A stretch of 64,000 nt of DNA from Pegoplata infirma (lineage: Eukaryota > Arthropoda > Insecta > Diptera > Anthomyiidae), in the NCBI GenBank assembly GCA_963921195.1, contig OY992538.1:84133904-84197903 (forward strand), written 5' to 3'. This document shows positions 1 to 10,215 of this stretch, piece by piece. The notes under the pieces are model-generated. The model did no database searches. It saw only the letters and a program-made list of their open reading frames with translations, and was not told the DNA's origin. Both the position numbers and the translations under genes were made by a program. The first letter of the stretch is position 1, and each line of letters starts with the position of its first letter.

Positions 1-150
1 TTTGAACTATGAGACCGTTTCGCCAAAATAAAATTTTTTGCTACTTTAAATCTACTCAAAATATAATATTTTAAAGGTCGAAACTAACAATTTTTATGTT
101 TAATTAAAAATTAATAAGAATTTGATGTAATAAAGTTTTTTTTTTTTTAC

Positions 151-185
151 AGCTAACCGGTAACGAAGTACCGGGCGAGTTAGCT
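151..185. other. Hairpin abutting the gypsy-type element
   Basis: A two-part stem: 151-157 (AGCTAAC) pairs with 179-185 (GTTAGCT) and 158-162 (CGGTA) pairs with 169-173 (TACCG), leaving a 6-nt loop and a 5-nt bulge. A T-run ending in ACAG precedes it, and the left inverted repeat begins 2 bp after it. It is seen only on this side. Function unknown; it may be part of the older insertion site. Confidence 0.5.
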
Positions 186-187
186 AG

Positions 188-291
188 TAGAGTATAACAC
201 TCTTAAATATATTACAGATGGGTAGTGAAACGAATTGAATTGAAGATCAATTTTGTTGTTATTAAACTTCTTTTAGTTTTTGCTTCTTTCT
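188..291 (+). repeat. Left 104-bp terminal inverted repeat
   Basis: It begins TAGAGTATAACACTCTTAAA. By direct reading it is identical to the reverse complement of 8652-8755 along its length; similarity stops abruptly at the inner edge. Perfect identity in such AT-rich DNA suggests a recent event or conversion between the two ends. Confidence 0.9.
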
Positions 292-2033
292 TTTAGTAAA
301 TATGATAGGAACACGGAATATTCTATCTTAATTTTTATTGTTTTCAAAACTCATAATTTGTTGAAAAATAGATAAAGAAATAAAATTTGTTATAAGTTAA
401 AACCCCTGTTGGAAATTTTCGTATATAATAGCAAAATATGCCTAAACGGCTAACTGTCAAAACGTTTTAGGTCTTGATTGTGGTTAAAATTAATATTTAT
501 GATATCAATCTATAAGTTGAATTTTATTCATGAATTTCTCGTTAAGGCTAGTTATTAAATTCTTAGAACTAAGATTTTTGCTAATGAGTATCAATACTTT
601 TTGAATGAATAAATATTATAATATGGATTTGTAAATTAAAAATACTGTTTTCTTACGTGATGATATAAAAGATTAGGGTAAATTTCCGTTGTGGGATTTC
701 AGACAAAATCACATTTCTGAGATCATAGGTAGGGAGGGTATAGACGTATAGGGCTTCACTCCATCAGGAAGTCCATTTTAACAAAATATTCCGAATCGAT
801 TAAACCCAATAATATTCTTACAGCTTTGGTCATAGTAGGGGAACATTTTTTTTAAACTATGACTTGTTTCGTTTAGACATTTCAAATACTAAAAAAGGAG
901 TCTATAATATCTCTATGTAACAGGTTATATATGTAAAATAAGGAAAATCAGGTGGACACGAACCCCCCACACGACTGCTTGCTAGTGGCTTCAATGGCTC
1001 CTGCACGTCCTTCCTGGTTCTACTCGAACAGTTCATATTATCAAAAAATTAAGCATATATATAAATTTTGTTATCTGTGTTTACTTTTGCTGAAGCCTTA
1101 TACGGCTTGCAGCTTAATTATGTTGTAGTAAACCCTGTACATTACATAAAGTGGCGCCCAACGTGGGGCTCGAACCCACGACCCCGAGATTAAGAGTCTC
1201 GTGCTCTACCGACTGAGAGACCATATAATTCTGAGAAGTAGGGTATTCAAGAGCTATACGTTTAATGGAATACTCTTTACAGTATGATTTTTTCTAACAA
1301 GTAATGCTACTGGGTGTTAGAAATTATTTTATATGAAATTTCCCGTATTTAATTTCGCTGTCGGGATAGTAAAATTAATTTAAAAATTATGAGCTTTACC
1401 AATTAATTTTGTTCCCACGAGACTAACATTTAGCACTCAAAATTTTTTTCTGAATAAATCTGTTAAATTGAATACCCTGTATTAGAGGCAACAGAATTAG
1501 AGGGAATCAAGGGGAGGCATACCATACCATCAAAACTCCCAATTTGTTATTTACGAATTTAACATGATATTAACGCCTTAAAAATAAAAAAAAAATAAAT
1601 CCTAATAAAATGTTTGATAATATTGGTTTTATTTTCTGCCAAAAATAATTGTTAACTATTTCAAATTCTTGAAAACATTTTAAAACCAAGACGAAAGAAT
1701 TTAGTTTTAATGGAACTATCTTTTTTAAAAAAAATATACTGTTGTTTTTCTTGTATTTAAAACAACCACGATCATATTTAAGTCCCAACATAAAACAATT
1801 AACTGGTTTATTCATAAAAATTAAAAGAGTTTTATGACTGGATTATTAAGAATTTGTTTACTTAACCTTTTGTAAGTCGGTAGTAATTTTTATGAATATA
1901 AATTGAAAATTTTTTTGTTTTTGTAAATAATGCAAACTTAAATGTTGGTGAGATTTTGGTTATCCTTAAAAGTAAATTTTCTCAATATGGTATAAATTTT
2001 AACTAAAATTCGGATATTGTTTTACATTTTTGA
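292..2033. other. Non-coding tail of the gypsy-type element
   Basis: There is no env-like or other convincing ORF between pol and the left inverted repeat. The stretch includes a more GC-rich block at about 950-1030 and the tRNA-Lys-derived sequence. Just before the latter, ACATTACATAAAG is followed directly by TGGCGCCC. That layout resembles an LTR edge followed by a primer-binding site in the plus orientation, but no second LTR copy is present in the window. Confidence 0.55.
1152..1217 (-). pseudogene. tRNA-Lys(CTT)-derived sequence with encoded CCA, 5' end missing
   Basis: The minus strand reads CTCAGTCGGTAGAGC, then an anticodon arm with a 5-bp stem CGAGA/TCTCG and a CTCTTAA loop (anticodon CTT). 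A T arm GTGGGTTCGAGCCCCAC and an acceptor 3' strand ending GGGCGCCA follow. The first 8-10 nt (acceptor 5' strand) are absent. Eukaryotic nuclear tRNA genes do not encode CCA, so this was probably copied from a mature tRNA. On the plus strand it opens TGGCGCCCAACGTGGGGC, a perfect primer-binding site for tRNA-Lys. It is therefore most likely a long read-through copy of a retroelement primer tRNA; it is not a functional tRNA gene. Confidence 0.8.
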
Positions 2034-5000
2034 CTAGGCTCGTATGTCCTTGGCATGGAATGTGCCCACCAATTTACCTTCCACATCCTCTAAGACATAA
2101 TAGTGGTTGCCTAATTTTTCACGAACTTTGGCTTTTAAAAATATAGGAGCTAATTTAGAATTGTACTTTTTCTCCAAGTTACTTTGAGAAAAGTTTCTTC
2201 GAAAAACGTATTGCCCTACAGTAAATGAAATAGGTCTAGCCCGTAAGTTGTAATTATGCTGATTGGTATCGTACGCTTCCCGAATATTTTTCCGAATGTC
2301 CTTTCGAATAAGAGCCAATTGATCGTCCTTTTTAAGGGGATGACATGGTTCATCAAGAATTTTAAGTTTTCTTAAGAGCTCATATGATGACCCGTGTGTC
2401 ATCATATCCATGCCGAACAGCGCATGATAGGGGGAGGATTTAATTGCCTGATGGAATTAATTTCTTAAAGCACAGGAGATGGAACTGATGTTCTCATCCC
2501 ACTGGCGATGGTCATTTTTCAAAAAGGTCCGAATTCCTGCAATGATGGATCTGTTGACCCGCTCCGACGCATTCGATTGCGGAGAATACAATGCTGTATA
2601 AGTATGCACAATTCCTAGCTTGGTCAAAAACGCATTGAATTCATTAGCTCGGAATTGGGATCCATTATCGCTTATAATGGTCTCTGGGACCCCGTAAATA
2701 TGAAAAATGTGAGCTAAAAGAAAATCTTGGATCGCATTTGACGTAAATTTCCGTAATGGACAGAGCCAATGAAATTTAGTCAAATGATCCAGCACAATTA
2801 ACAGGCCAATGTGACCATGCTTACTCCTAGGATACGGTCCAAGCAGGTCAATATAAAGTCGCTGAAATGGCCGAGTAGAAGAATCAGGGTGACCCATTTC
2901 CGGTTTCATAACTGTATTTGGAGCTTTTGTTTCCTTACAGATTTCGCAGTTACGTACATAGTTTCGGACATCAGTGACAACTCCTGGCCAGTAAAAATTT
3001 CGTCGAATCAGCTCCAGGGTTTTTGCCATTCCTCCATGCACGGTAACTGACGAATCATGTGCTCTCCTTATCACTCCGGTTCGCAACTGGCAAGGCACCC
3101 AAAGTTTCCATGCATGTGACTCTTGCTCCTGGTCTCCCGAGTAATGCTCAGTTCTTATGTACGCATACTTATCCAAAATTTTAATGTCAGGATACTTGGC
3201 GGCATTCTCGGTTACTCTTGTCTTCAGTTCCTGGTACTCTTCGTCGTCGAAATGGGGCGAATTTAAATCGATTTCCGGTTCCGCCAGTTCTAAACCAGAG
3301 ACTTCATCGCTGTGGATTCTGCTTAGCGCATCTGGGACAATGTGGTCTTTTCCTTTTCGATGGCTAACAGTGAATTTGAAGGATTGCAGTTTAAAGACCC
3401 ATCGAGCCAATCTTCCTGTCAGATCAGGTTGCTTCATAAGCCAAACCAGAGAAGAATGGTCTGTAATCACTTCAAATTCCTGCAGTTCCAAGTAGCAACG
3501 AAATCTCTGGATAGCCTCAATAGCAGCCAAGCATTCCCTTTCGGTTACGCTATAGTTCCGCTGTGCCGTGTTCAACTTCTTCGACATGTAGGCTATGGGC
3601 TTCTCATACCCCTCTTCATCCAGCTGTACCAGCACTGCGCCGATTCCAAAATCGCTGGCATCGCAGTGTAAGTAAAATTTTTTCGAAAAGTCCGGATTGG
3701 CAAGAACTGGAGCTGAGGTCAACATGGATTTTAATTTCAGAAAAGATTCATGTGCCTCTGGTGTCCAAATAAATTTCTTCTTTGTCGAAAGCGTTTCGGT
3801 GACCGGGAATACAACAGTGGAAAAGTTATGAATAAACCTCCGGTACCATCCTGCGAGTCCGAGGAATCCACGTACTTGTTTTATCGTCTTTGGTACGGGC
3901 CAATTAAGGATCGATTCCACTTTCTCTGGGTCGGTTTTTATACCTCCGTTTCCGATAATGAAGCCTAAATATTTTACTTGGGTCACGCAGAAAGCACTTT
4001 TGGCAATATTTAAAGTCAAATTGGCCTTTCGAAATTGTTCTGCTATTCTAACCAGTGCTGCCAGATGAGACGAAAAATCTTCGGAGACTATGATTAAGTC
4101 GTCTAAGTATCCAAAGACGCAATGTCGTAAGTCAGGGGGGATAAGTTGGTCCATGAGCCGGCACATTGTTTGTGGTGCTGTACAAAGCCCGAAGGGCATA
4201 ACCACAAACTGATATAGGGGCCGACCCGGTACAGCAAAGGCAGTTAAAGACTTGGCCTGATCGGCTAGGCCGATCTGCCAATATGCGTCTTTTAAGTCCA
4301 GCTTTGAGATCAGGTTTGCTTTCGGGAGTCTAGAAAATATTCCCTCTATATTTGGAAGCGGATATGCATCCTTTTTGGTCACTTGATTGACCTTCCTGGC
4401 ATCAAGGCACAGGCGGACCTTGTTTGGCTTTACGACCAAACGCATTGGAGAACTCCAAGGGGATGATGATTCTTCGATCACCCCTAATGCCAGCATTCTA
4501 TCGATCTCTTGAAACATTAGTTTCTCCACAGCCGGAGAAACGGGATAGAATCTTTGCTTGATTGGCTTAGCATCCCCGACATCTATGTCATGCTGAATCA
4601 AGCTGGTTCTCCCTAATCCCTGTTTTTCGAAGTTGGGGAACAAATTAACAATAGTAGTTAATTGTTGAAACTGGCTTGGAGTTAGGGGATATTTGTGATC
4701 GTCTGATGCTGCAGACATTTCAATATTATCGGACTGTACTTCGGACTTTTTTTCTAAAACGGACAACTCGGAAAGATCTTTGGACAAAGGTAAGCAAACG
4801 GAAGACTCGGACACAATTGCAGACTCAAAAACATCTGCCGCAAGTTGAAAGGATTTCCAGAAATCTAAACCTAAAATCAAACGCTGTGAAATAGATGGAA
4901 CAATAAAAAATTGTATACGTTGAGTTTGGCCTTTAAAGGACACCTCTACATCTAAAATCCCAATGATTTTTTGCATATTGCCATCAGCGGTTTTAACGTA

Positions 5001-5474
5001 GGATTTTAAAGAACTAAAATTGGGAAATTTGGAAAAATCAAGTGTTGCCAGATCGGCACCAATACACGAAACGTTAGCTCCGGTATCGAGTAAGCCATAT
5101 TCTGAAAAATGTAGAAAATTAATTTTAGCGTAATACCGTTTATCAATTTGATTATTTATAATTGTCGAAATTATAAATTTTGAACACTTTTTCCGATTTT
5201 TGAAGTACCTTCTAAGGCGAATGGTAGATCTTTTCGGGCTTTTAGAGGGACAGACAGAAACGGAAGAGGTTTCAAAAATAATTTTTCGGGTAGCCATGTA
5301 ATTTTCATATCTTTCATGATAAGGTTTTATAGGGTAAAGTATTTTTGGTTTAGCCGTAACGGCAGGTAAGTCCGGGCGTTTTAAAATTTTTACAGTACTA
5401 TCCAAATTGGTTTTTATATCTGTAAAATTTTTAGTCGTATTAGGTAAAAAAGGTTCTATCGGCTTAAGTTTTTT
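2034..5474 (-). pseudogene. pol: Gypsy-type pol (protease-RT-RNase H-integrase) with one in-frame stop
   Basis: The pol frame lies -1 to gag and needs no start of its own; the first TTG-initiated codon is at 5405. Counting from there, the order is aspartic protease (DTGA, residues 107-110), reverse transcriptase (LDLKDAYWQI at 369-378, catalytic YLDD at 433-436), RNase H (D582, E624, D649, D692) and integrase. Integrase has an HHCC zinc finger (H783, H790, C820, C823) and a DDE core (D853, D913, E948). A TAA at 2457-2459 ends the frame at 982 codons. The same frame then continues to a TAG at 2034-2036 and encodes the integrase C-terminus, with SSYELLRKL and VFRRNF motifs and no visible chromodomain. 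All catalytic residues precede the stop, so decay is very recent, or read-through or a sequencing error is possible. Domain order is that of Metaviridae. Confidence 0.9.
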
Positions 5475-7381
5475 GAATGGGTTAATTTTTTATCCTGACA
5501 AGGGCCACATTCCGGTTGATAGACGCCTTTTGCGCCACAGCCATAGCAAAAAATATTCCTTTTTTGAATGCACTGTTTATAAAGGTGACCTTTCTCATCA
5601 CAATTCCAACAATGCGTTGAAATTGGACCTTGACGAATCGCGTCTACAGATAATTCTGCACGCGGAATAGGATTATCTAGATTATCTTCAGCAACTTCAA
5701 TTCCCGCAGCCGCACGTTTTGCAGTAATAGGCCTAAAAATTATTGTATTCTGAAAAGCTTCATCCTCTAAAACCTCCTCCCGTTTTTGTACCAGTTCTCT
5801 CAGATCAGCAATGGAATCAATTTTTTGATAGACTAATCCAAGGCGAATATCTGGTCTAACATTACGGATGAGAATCTCCACCAGCTCGTCTTCCTCCAGG
5901 GGTGCTTGTAATCGGTCAATCAGGGTTAAGATGTTTTCATAAAACGTTTCAAACTTTTCTCCAGGCTTCATTTTTCGCTTTCGTACATCTTCGCGCAGAT
6001 CAAAGTTCGAACGAATATCCCTATACTCCTGTCTCAATGCTTTACAAAAGGGTAACCATTCGATTTTCATTACCTTCTTATGGTAACGCCAGTACCACTC
6101 GCGTGCTTTACCTACCAGCAGCATGTGTAAATTCTTACAAACCAGCTCAAAATTTCCCTCCAAAGAAGATTCCGTGCACGACTTAACCACGTAAAGAAAC
6201 GGTTCTACCCTTAACCCATTCTTTGTCCCATCAAACTTTACGTTCCAGTTTTGCATAGTCTGAGCGACTTTTTGTGGATTTAAATGGAAAAAACTGTCGT
6301 AATTGCGATCGTAGGTAGCTACGTTTATACGTTCCCGTTGGCTATGAGGGTTAGGTGGTAGTTGGTATTGTTGGAAATTATTCTGTGGTGGTTGACTTTC
6401 ACAATTTACATTCTGCTTATCATAATTCGAAAAAGGTGGTACCGAGCTTTGATTTTCACCAGGTGAGAAATTATACATGGTTGGATCTGAAACCCTGGTA
6501 CTAGCATTGATTGGCTCAACTCGTCGCTGATTAGTATGACCATTGAGATGTTGTGAACAATTTTGAAAATTTCTAGAATTTTGATCGGGGGCTGAATTAA
6601 TTGAGGTGCTCTGCAAATTTGCCATTAGCTTACTGACGGTATTTGCTAGCATTTGGGTAATCTGAGATAGTTCAGTTAATGGCTGTAAATTTTGATTGCT
6701 AGAAAATTGGTTTTGTAAGTTGTAAACGTTATTGTTTTGTTTTTCATTTGATTCAAGAGTACTATGCATTTGTTTATTCTGTTGTGGAACAATTTTTTCC
6801 GAAATAAAATGCCTTTGAGGTAATTGCATCGGTTCTTGTCTACCAGGACGTGATTCCGATTGATTTGGCACCGTTTGTGCAACATTGGCTCGTTTGTCTC
6901 TTAAGTGATTTTGTTGTGAAAATGTCAAAGGGCTATCTATAGTGTAATGCGAATCTATCCTATCTATGGTACTAAATTCTAACTCTGGTAATCGGGAACA
7001 TTCTAGATGCTGCCCCAACGTATTGTCCGACACTAATGTTTGACGGTAATTACCTGGCTGGTAATTTTTGCGAATAGCACCTGTCGACTTATCTGGGCCT
7101 GTGTCTGTATAATCAGGATCGTCTGAAGTGAATCGTGAGAACCGACTTTTCAATACCAGGTCCGATAATCGATATGCCTTGTGGCACACTGGGCAGTCTA
7201 ATGACTCAGAAATGGCTCCATCTATGCAGTTTCTATGAAACTCATGCTTACAAGATGCGATAACAGAAATTATCTGTTCATCTGTCATTTCTTTACTGCA
7301 TATTATACATTTATTCACATTACCCGTGACCTCATTGTTGCCAGTTTGGCATGAAGCTCCCAAATCTTCTTCTAATTCCAT
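5456..7381 (-). CDS. gag: Gag with N-terminal RING-H2 finger, capsid domain and zinc knuckles
   Basis: An intact 641-codon ORF starts at ATG 7379-7381. Residues 25-66 fit a RING-H2 finger, C-x2-C-x15-C-x-H-x2-H-x2-C-x10-C-x2-C. Residues from about 70 to 370 are low-complexity and rich in Q, N and S. A retrotransposon capsid domain follows at about 375-560 and includes GKAREWYWRYHKK. Near the C-terminus is one canonical zinc knuckle (CWNCDEKGHLYKQC) and a second whose histidine position holds valine (CYGCGAKGVYQPEC). Gag would form the RNA-packaging particle; a RING domain usually recruits E2 enzymes as a ubiquitin ligase and is not part of ordinary gypsy Gag. The gene ends 9 nt past the slip site that leads into pol. 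It is intact, unlike pol. Confidence 0.9.
   Translation of the reverse strand: MELEEDLGASCQTGNNEVTGNVNKCIICSKEMTDEQIISVIASCKHEFHRNCIDGAISESLDCPVCHKAYRLSDLVLKSRFSRFTSDDPDYTDTGPDKSTGAIRKNYQPGNYRQTLVSDNTLGQHLECSRLPELEFSTIDRIDSHYTIDSPLTFSQQNHLRDKRANVAQTVPNQSESRPGRQEPMQLPQRHFISEKIVPQQNKQMHSTLESNEKQNNNVYNLQNQFSSNQNLQPLTELSQITQMLANTVSKLMANLQSTSINSAPDQNSRNFQNCSQHLNGHTNQRRVEPINASTRVSDPTMYNFSPGENQSSVPPFSNYDKQNVNCESQPPQNNFQQYQLPPNPHSQRERINVATYDRNYDSFFHLNPQKVAQTMQNWNVKFDGTKNGLRVEPFLYVVKSCTESSLEGNFELVCKNLHMLLVGKAREWYWRYHKKVMKIEWLPFCKALRQEYRDIRSNFDLREDVRKRKMKPGEKFETFYENILTLIDRLQAPLEEDELVEILIRNVRPDIRLGLVYQKIDSIADLRELVQKREEVLEDEAFQNTIIFRPITAKRAAAGIEVAEDNLDNPIPRAELSVDAIRQGPISTHCWNCDEKGHLYKQCIQKRNIFCYGCGAKGVYQPECGPCQDKKLTHSKNLSR
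5468..5474 (-). other. -1 ribosomal frameshift site A AAA AAC
   Basis: On the coding strand, in gag frame, the codons are TCA AAA AAC TTA AGC CGA TAG, so the heptamer is in the X XXY YYZ register. Slipping back by one enters the open pol frame, which continues CTT AAG CCG and has no stop before protease. The gag stop is three codons after the heptamer. This is the classical retroviral slip sequence. I see no obvious strong stem or pseudoknot just downstream. Confidence 0.85.
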
Positions 7382-8651
7382 TTTACTCTATTCAAATTAA
7401 CTCAAGTAAAATTTAGAAGCTTTGATTGGGCTCAAGTGATGTAATTTAATTTCAAAAACAAATATATAGTTCAATAGGCAACTATTTTACCATATAAGTA
7501 GGCCTAAAACCTATATATTTTATAACAATATTGTACCGTAAAATTATTATTTTACAATCAAGTTGCGAATTCAGTTACTCAAAATGACTCAAGGGATCTT
7601 AAGAGTATTTGAATTATAAATATCATATATAGCTTTTTAAACCAATATCTATATACGAGTTTTTAGGGAATTCCAAAAAAAACGTTATTTATTTTTTTGA
7701 CGGATTGTATCAAAATCCAAATAAACAGAAAATCTAGTAATTCTAGAGCATAACAGAAAAAAATGTAAGTTATAAGAATCTCAACTATGGCCTGAAATTC
7801 TTGTTAAGCTGAATTCTATATTTAATCAGAAATTATCCCCAAATTAATAAATAAATTGTATAGAGGGTTTGTAACACCTTCTTGATGATAATTTTAGCTT
7901 TAAAATATTCCACAGTGGAGAACTGTACAGAGAAAAGCCTCAAAATTTTTTTTTTATATATTTCCGATTTTCCTCAAGAAAATGCTAAATAATTATATTA
8001 ATGTTAATGAAATGTAACAACCCACAATGTATTAAAAATTATATGAAAAGAAGCACATTTAAATCTTTAATAAAAATGTGTTAAAAGTTAAATATAAAGT
8101 TTTCTGGAATTAATGATTTTTCAGATTGTTTTCTTACTTGTGTGATGAATAATAAGAATTAGGGCATAATACAAAACACAATGAATCGATTAATATAGAA
8201 GAAAAAAAAATGGGCTATTGAGCTTTAGTAAGAATATTTCAAATCTAAATTATGTTAAAAACCAGTAATCATTTTGACCATATAACTAATAACACTGGAC
8301 ATTAAAATGCTTTTTGCGAAATTAATATAAACCAAGAATTACTAGGATAACTGGTACCTAATTACCTATAATTTAGTTTATAAAACACCTACTAAAACTG
8401 CTAAAAGTTAAAATTGTATATAATTTGTTTTTGTTAATCAACAAAAAGGAACCTTAGGGGACTTTATGGTCAACTAACTCGGTCTTTAAATGCCAAGTTG
8501 TCAGAAATCCGATAAAGTACTAAAGTTTATTTTATTGTCAAACTACAAAATATATAAAATTTTTGCCTTTCGCTTTTAATGAAATTTAATTACACTAGTT
8601 TACAGTTTAGAGCAGAAAGTTCACTACCGTTTTCAGTTTCATAACATATAT
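7382..8651. other. Non-coding leader upstream of gag
   Basis: AT-rich sequence between gag and the right inverted repeat, with no ORF above background. No sequence complementary to a tRNA 3' end is visible on the coding strand, which would be expected downstream of a 5' LTR. Confidence 0.5.
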
Positions 8652-8755
8652 AGAAAGAAGCAAAAACTAAAAGAAGTTTAATAACAACAAAATTGATCTT
8701 CAATTCAATTCGTTTCACTACCCATCTGTAATATATTTAAGAGTGTTATACTCTA
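8652..8755 (-). repeat. Right 104-bp terminal inverted repeat
   Basis: The exact reverse complement of 188-291. It ends GAGTGTTATACTCTA. The flanking sequences outside the two repeats are unrelated. Confidence 0.9.
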
Positions 8756-9372
8756 TTTGATTGATTTCATGATCTCTTAAATTACATTAGTTGTTGCTTC
8801 TTATATATTTTAATATTTAAAAGTTATGCAAAAACAAAATTATTATTGACAAAAAATACCATAATGATTTGACTCACCAAATGTAATGCAGCTGCAGCAA
8901 GACGTTGAGGCCTCTCTATTTTGCTGTAGTTATGTATGTTGGTTAGTGTGCTATATTAAAGGTAATGACATAATTACAAATATTTGTGTTTTTGCATAGA
9001 GATTAAAATATTTTAATTACTAACTTTTAATGATCATTAAGTGTAGGGGTTTTTTTTCTGTTTTTGGAGGAACCTTACGATAGATTCGAATACAGAATTA
9101 TTTTAATTCTAATTTAAAATTCAGGTGTCTAATTTGTTTTTATTTTACTTAAAGGATTTTTATTCGGAATTTAGAAAAGTGATTAAATGATTTGGTTAAC
9201 CATTTTTTCTTGATAAACTATAATTTAATTGGTTTTGTAAAGTTCAACGTTTTAATCTTTTGGTTTGCTAAAAATAATTCATTTTTTAAAATTTCTTTAG
9301 AACATATTTCCTATATGTATGTATTCCTATTTCATTAAAAATGCAAATCCCAAAACGTTGGTTAAATAGTTA
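8756..9372. other. AT-rich stretch without a recognisable feature
   Basis: No ORF, RNA or repeat structure could be supported. A small GC-richer patch (about 8888-8930, with GCAGCTGCAGC) stands out from its surroundings but is not recognised. Confidence 0.4.
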
Positions 9373-9550
9373 AGTTGTTGTAATTTTTGGAAAGTGTTTT
9401 TGTTATAATTTTATAACAAATAAATTCAATATAAAATTTTTATAAATTTCATATGTTGTTGTTATTTTTGGTAATTTTAGTTGTTATAATTTTATAACAA
9501 GAGATTTAGTATTGAAGTTTTATAATATTCTTATGTTGTTGTAAATTTTT
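9373..9550 (+). repeat. Tandem units with TTGTTATAATTTTATAACA core, split by the next element
   Basis: Degenerate units of about 80-85 bp start near 9373, 9458 and 9535; each contains GTTGTTGTAA, and two contain the palindrome TTGTTATAATTTTATAACAA. A further unit resumes at about 10815-10890, after the inserted TATACCC element, so the array predates that insertion. Confidence 0.6.
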
Positions 9551-9685
9551 TATACCCTCCACTCTAGTGATAGAGGGTATATATAAGTTTGTCATTCCGT
9601 TTGTAACACCTCGAAATATTGGTCTAGGACCCCATAAAGTATATATATTTATGATCCTCGATCGATTTTAAGTCGATCTAGCGAT

Positions 9686-9739
9686 GTCCGTCCGTCCGTC
9701 CGTCCGTCCGTCCGTCTGTCTGTCTGTCTGTCCGTCCGT
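9686..9739 (+). repeat. GTCC/GTCT tetranucleotide run
   Basis: About thirteen copies of GTCC or GTCT in the 5' third of the TATACCC element. Shorter versions occur at the matching place in the other copies (for example about 43053-43076), so the run is a family trait that varies in length. Confidence 0.9.
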
Positions 9740-10215
9740 AGAAAACACGCTAACTTTTGAAAGACTTTACAGAGGCTACTGAAGTTTGGCATATATGTTT
9801 GCCATTTACCTGGTCAGGTTGGTATTGCAATCCAGCCATATCGGTCCAGTGGTTCAAAAGTTATGAGCAAAAGAGTAAATTTCGGCAAGGGTGTTTCGCG
9901 CATTTACGAATTAAAAAACACGATAACTTTCGAAAGACAATAATGAGACTACTGAAACTTGGCATGTATCTTTGCCGTTCCCCGGGTCTATTTGGTATTA
10001 AATTTCAGCTCAATCGGTCCAGTGGTTCAAAAGTTATAAGCAACACTGAATTTCAGATTAGTTTCATTTAAAATGCCACGTGTTTTAACAAGTTTGAAAA
10101 GCATTGGTGGTAACTAAACAATGCTTTTCAAACTTGTTTAATTTTAAAGCAATGCTTTTTAAGATTGTTTAGTTCTAAAAGCATTGTTAACTTAAAAATA
10201 ACACACGAAAAAAAT

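Larger units (their letters stand above)
188..8755 (-). mobile_element. Ty3/gypsy-type element bracketed by 104-bp inverted repeats
   Basis: A unit of about 8.57 kb holds gag and pol on the minus strand, with about 1.27 kb between gag and the right repeat and about 1.74 kb between pol and the left repeat. Its ends are inverted, not direct, repeats (188-291 and 8652-8755). Reading by eye I found no direct repeat between 1-2033 and 7382-9550 that could be a pair of LTRs, and no tRNA-complementary primer site upstream of gag on the coding strand. TA occurs at both outer ends (188-189, 8754-8755), compatible with a TA target duplication. Alternatives are a gypsy element that lost its LTRs inside an inverted-repeat element, or a rearranged provirus. 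Confidence 0.7.

Noticed and set aside
292..2033. An env gene that would make this an errantivirus
   Set aside because: No ORF with a signal peptide, furin site or transmembrane segment was found between pol and the left inverted repeat.
2811..4894. Several plus-strand ORFs of 70-112 codons across pol
   Set aside because: They lie antisense to the intact RT-RNase H-integrase frame and have no domain of their own; they are shadows of pol.
188..8755. DIRS-type or Penelope-type element
   Set aside because: The pol encodes an aspartic protease and an HHCC/DDE integrase of gypsy type; no tyrosine recombinase or GIY-YIG domain is present.
9686..9739. GTCC run as an independent microsatellite of interest
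   Set aside because: It is a known type of internal feature of this fly repeat family and recurs in the other copies.
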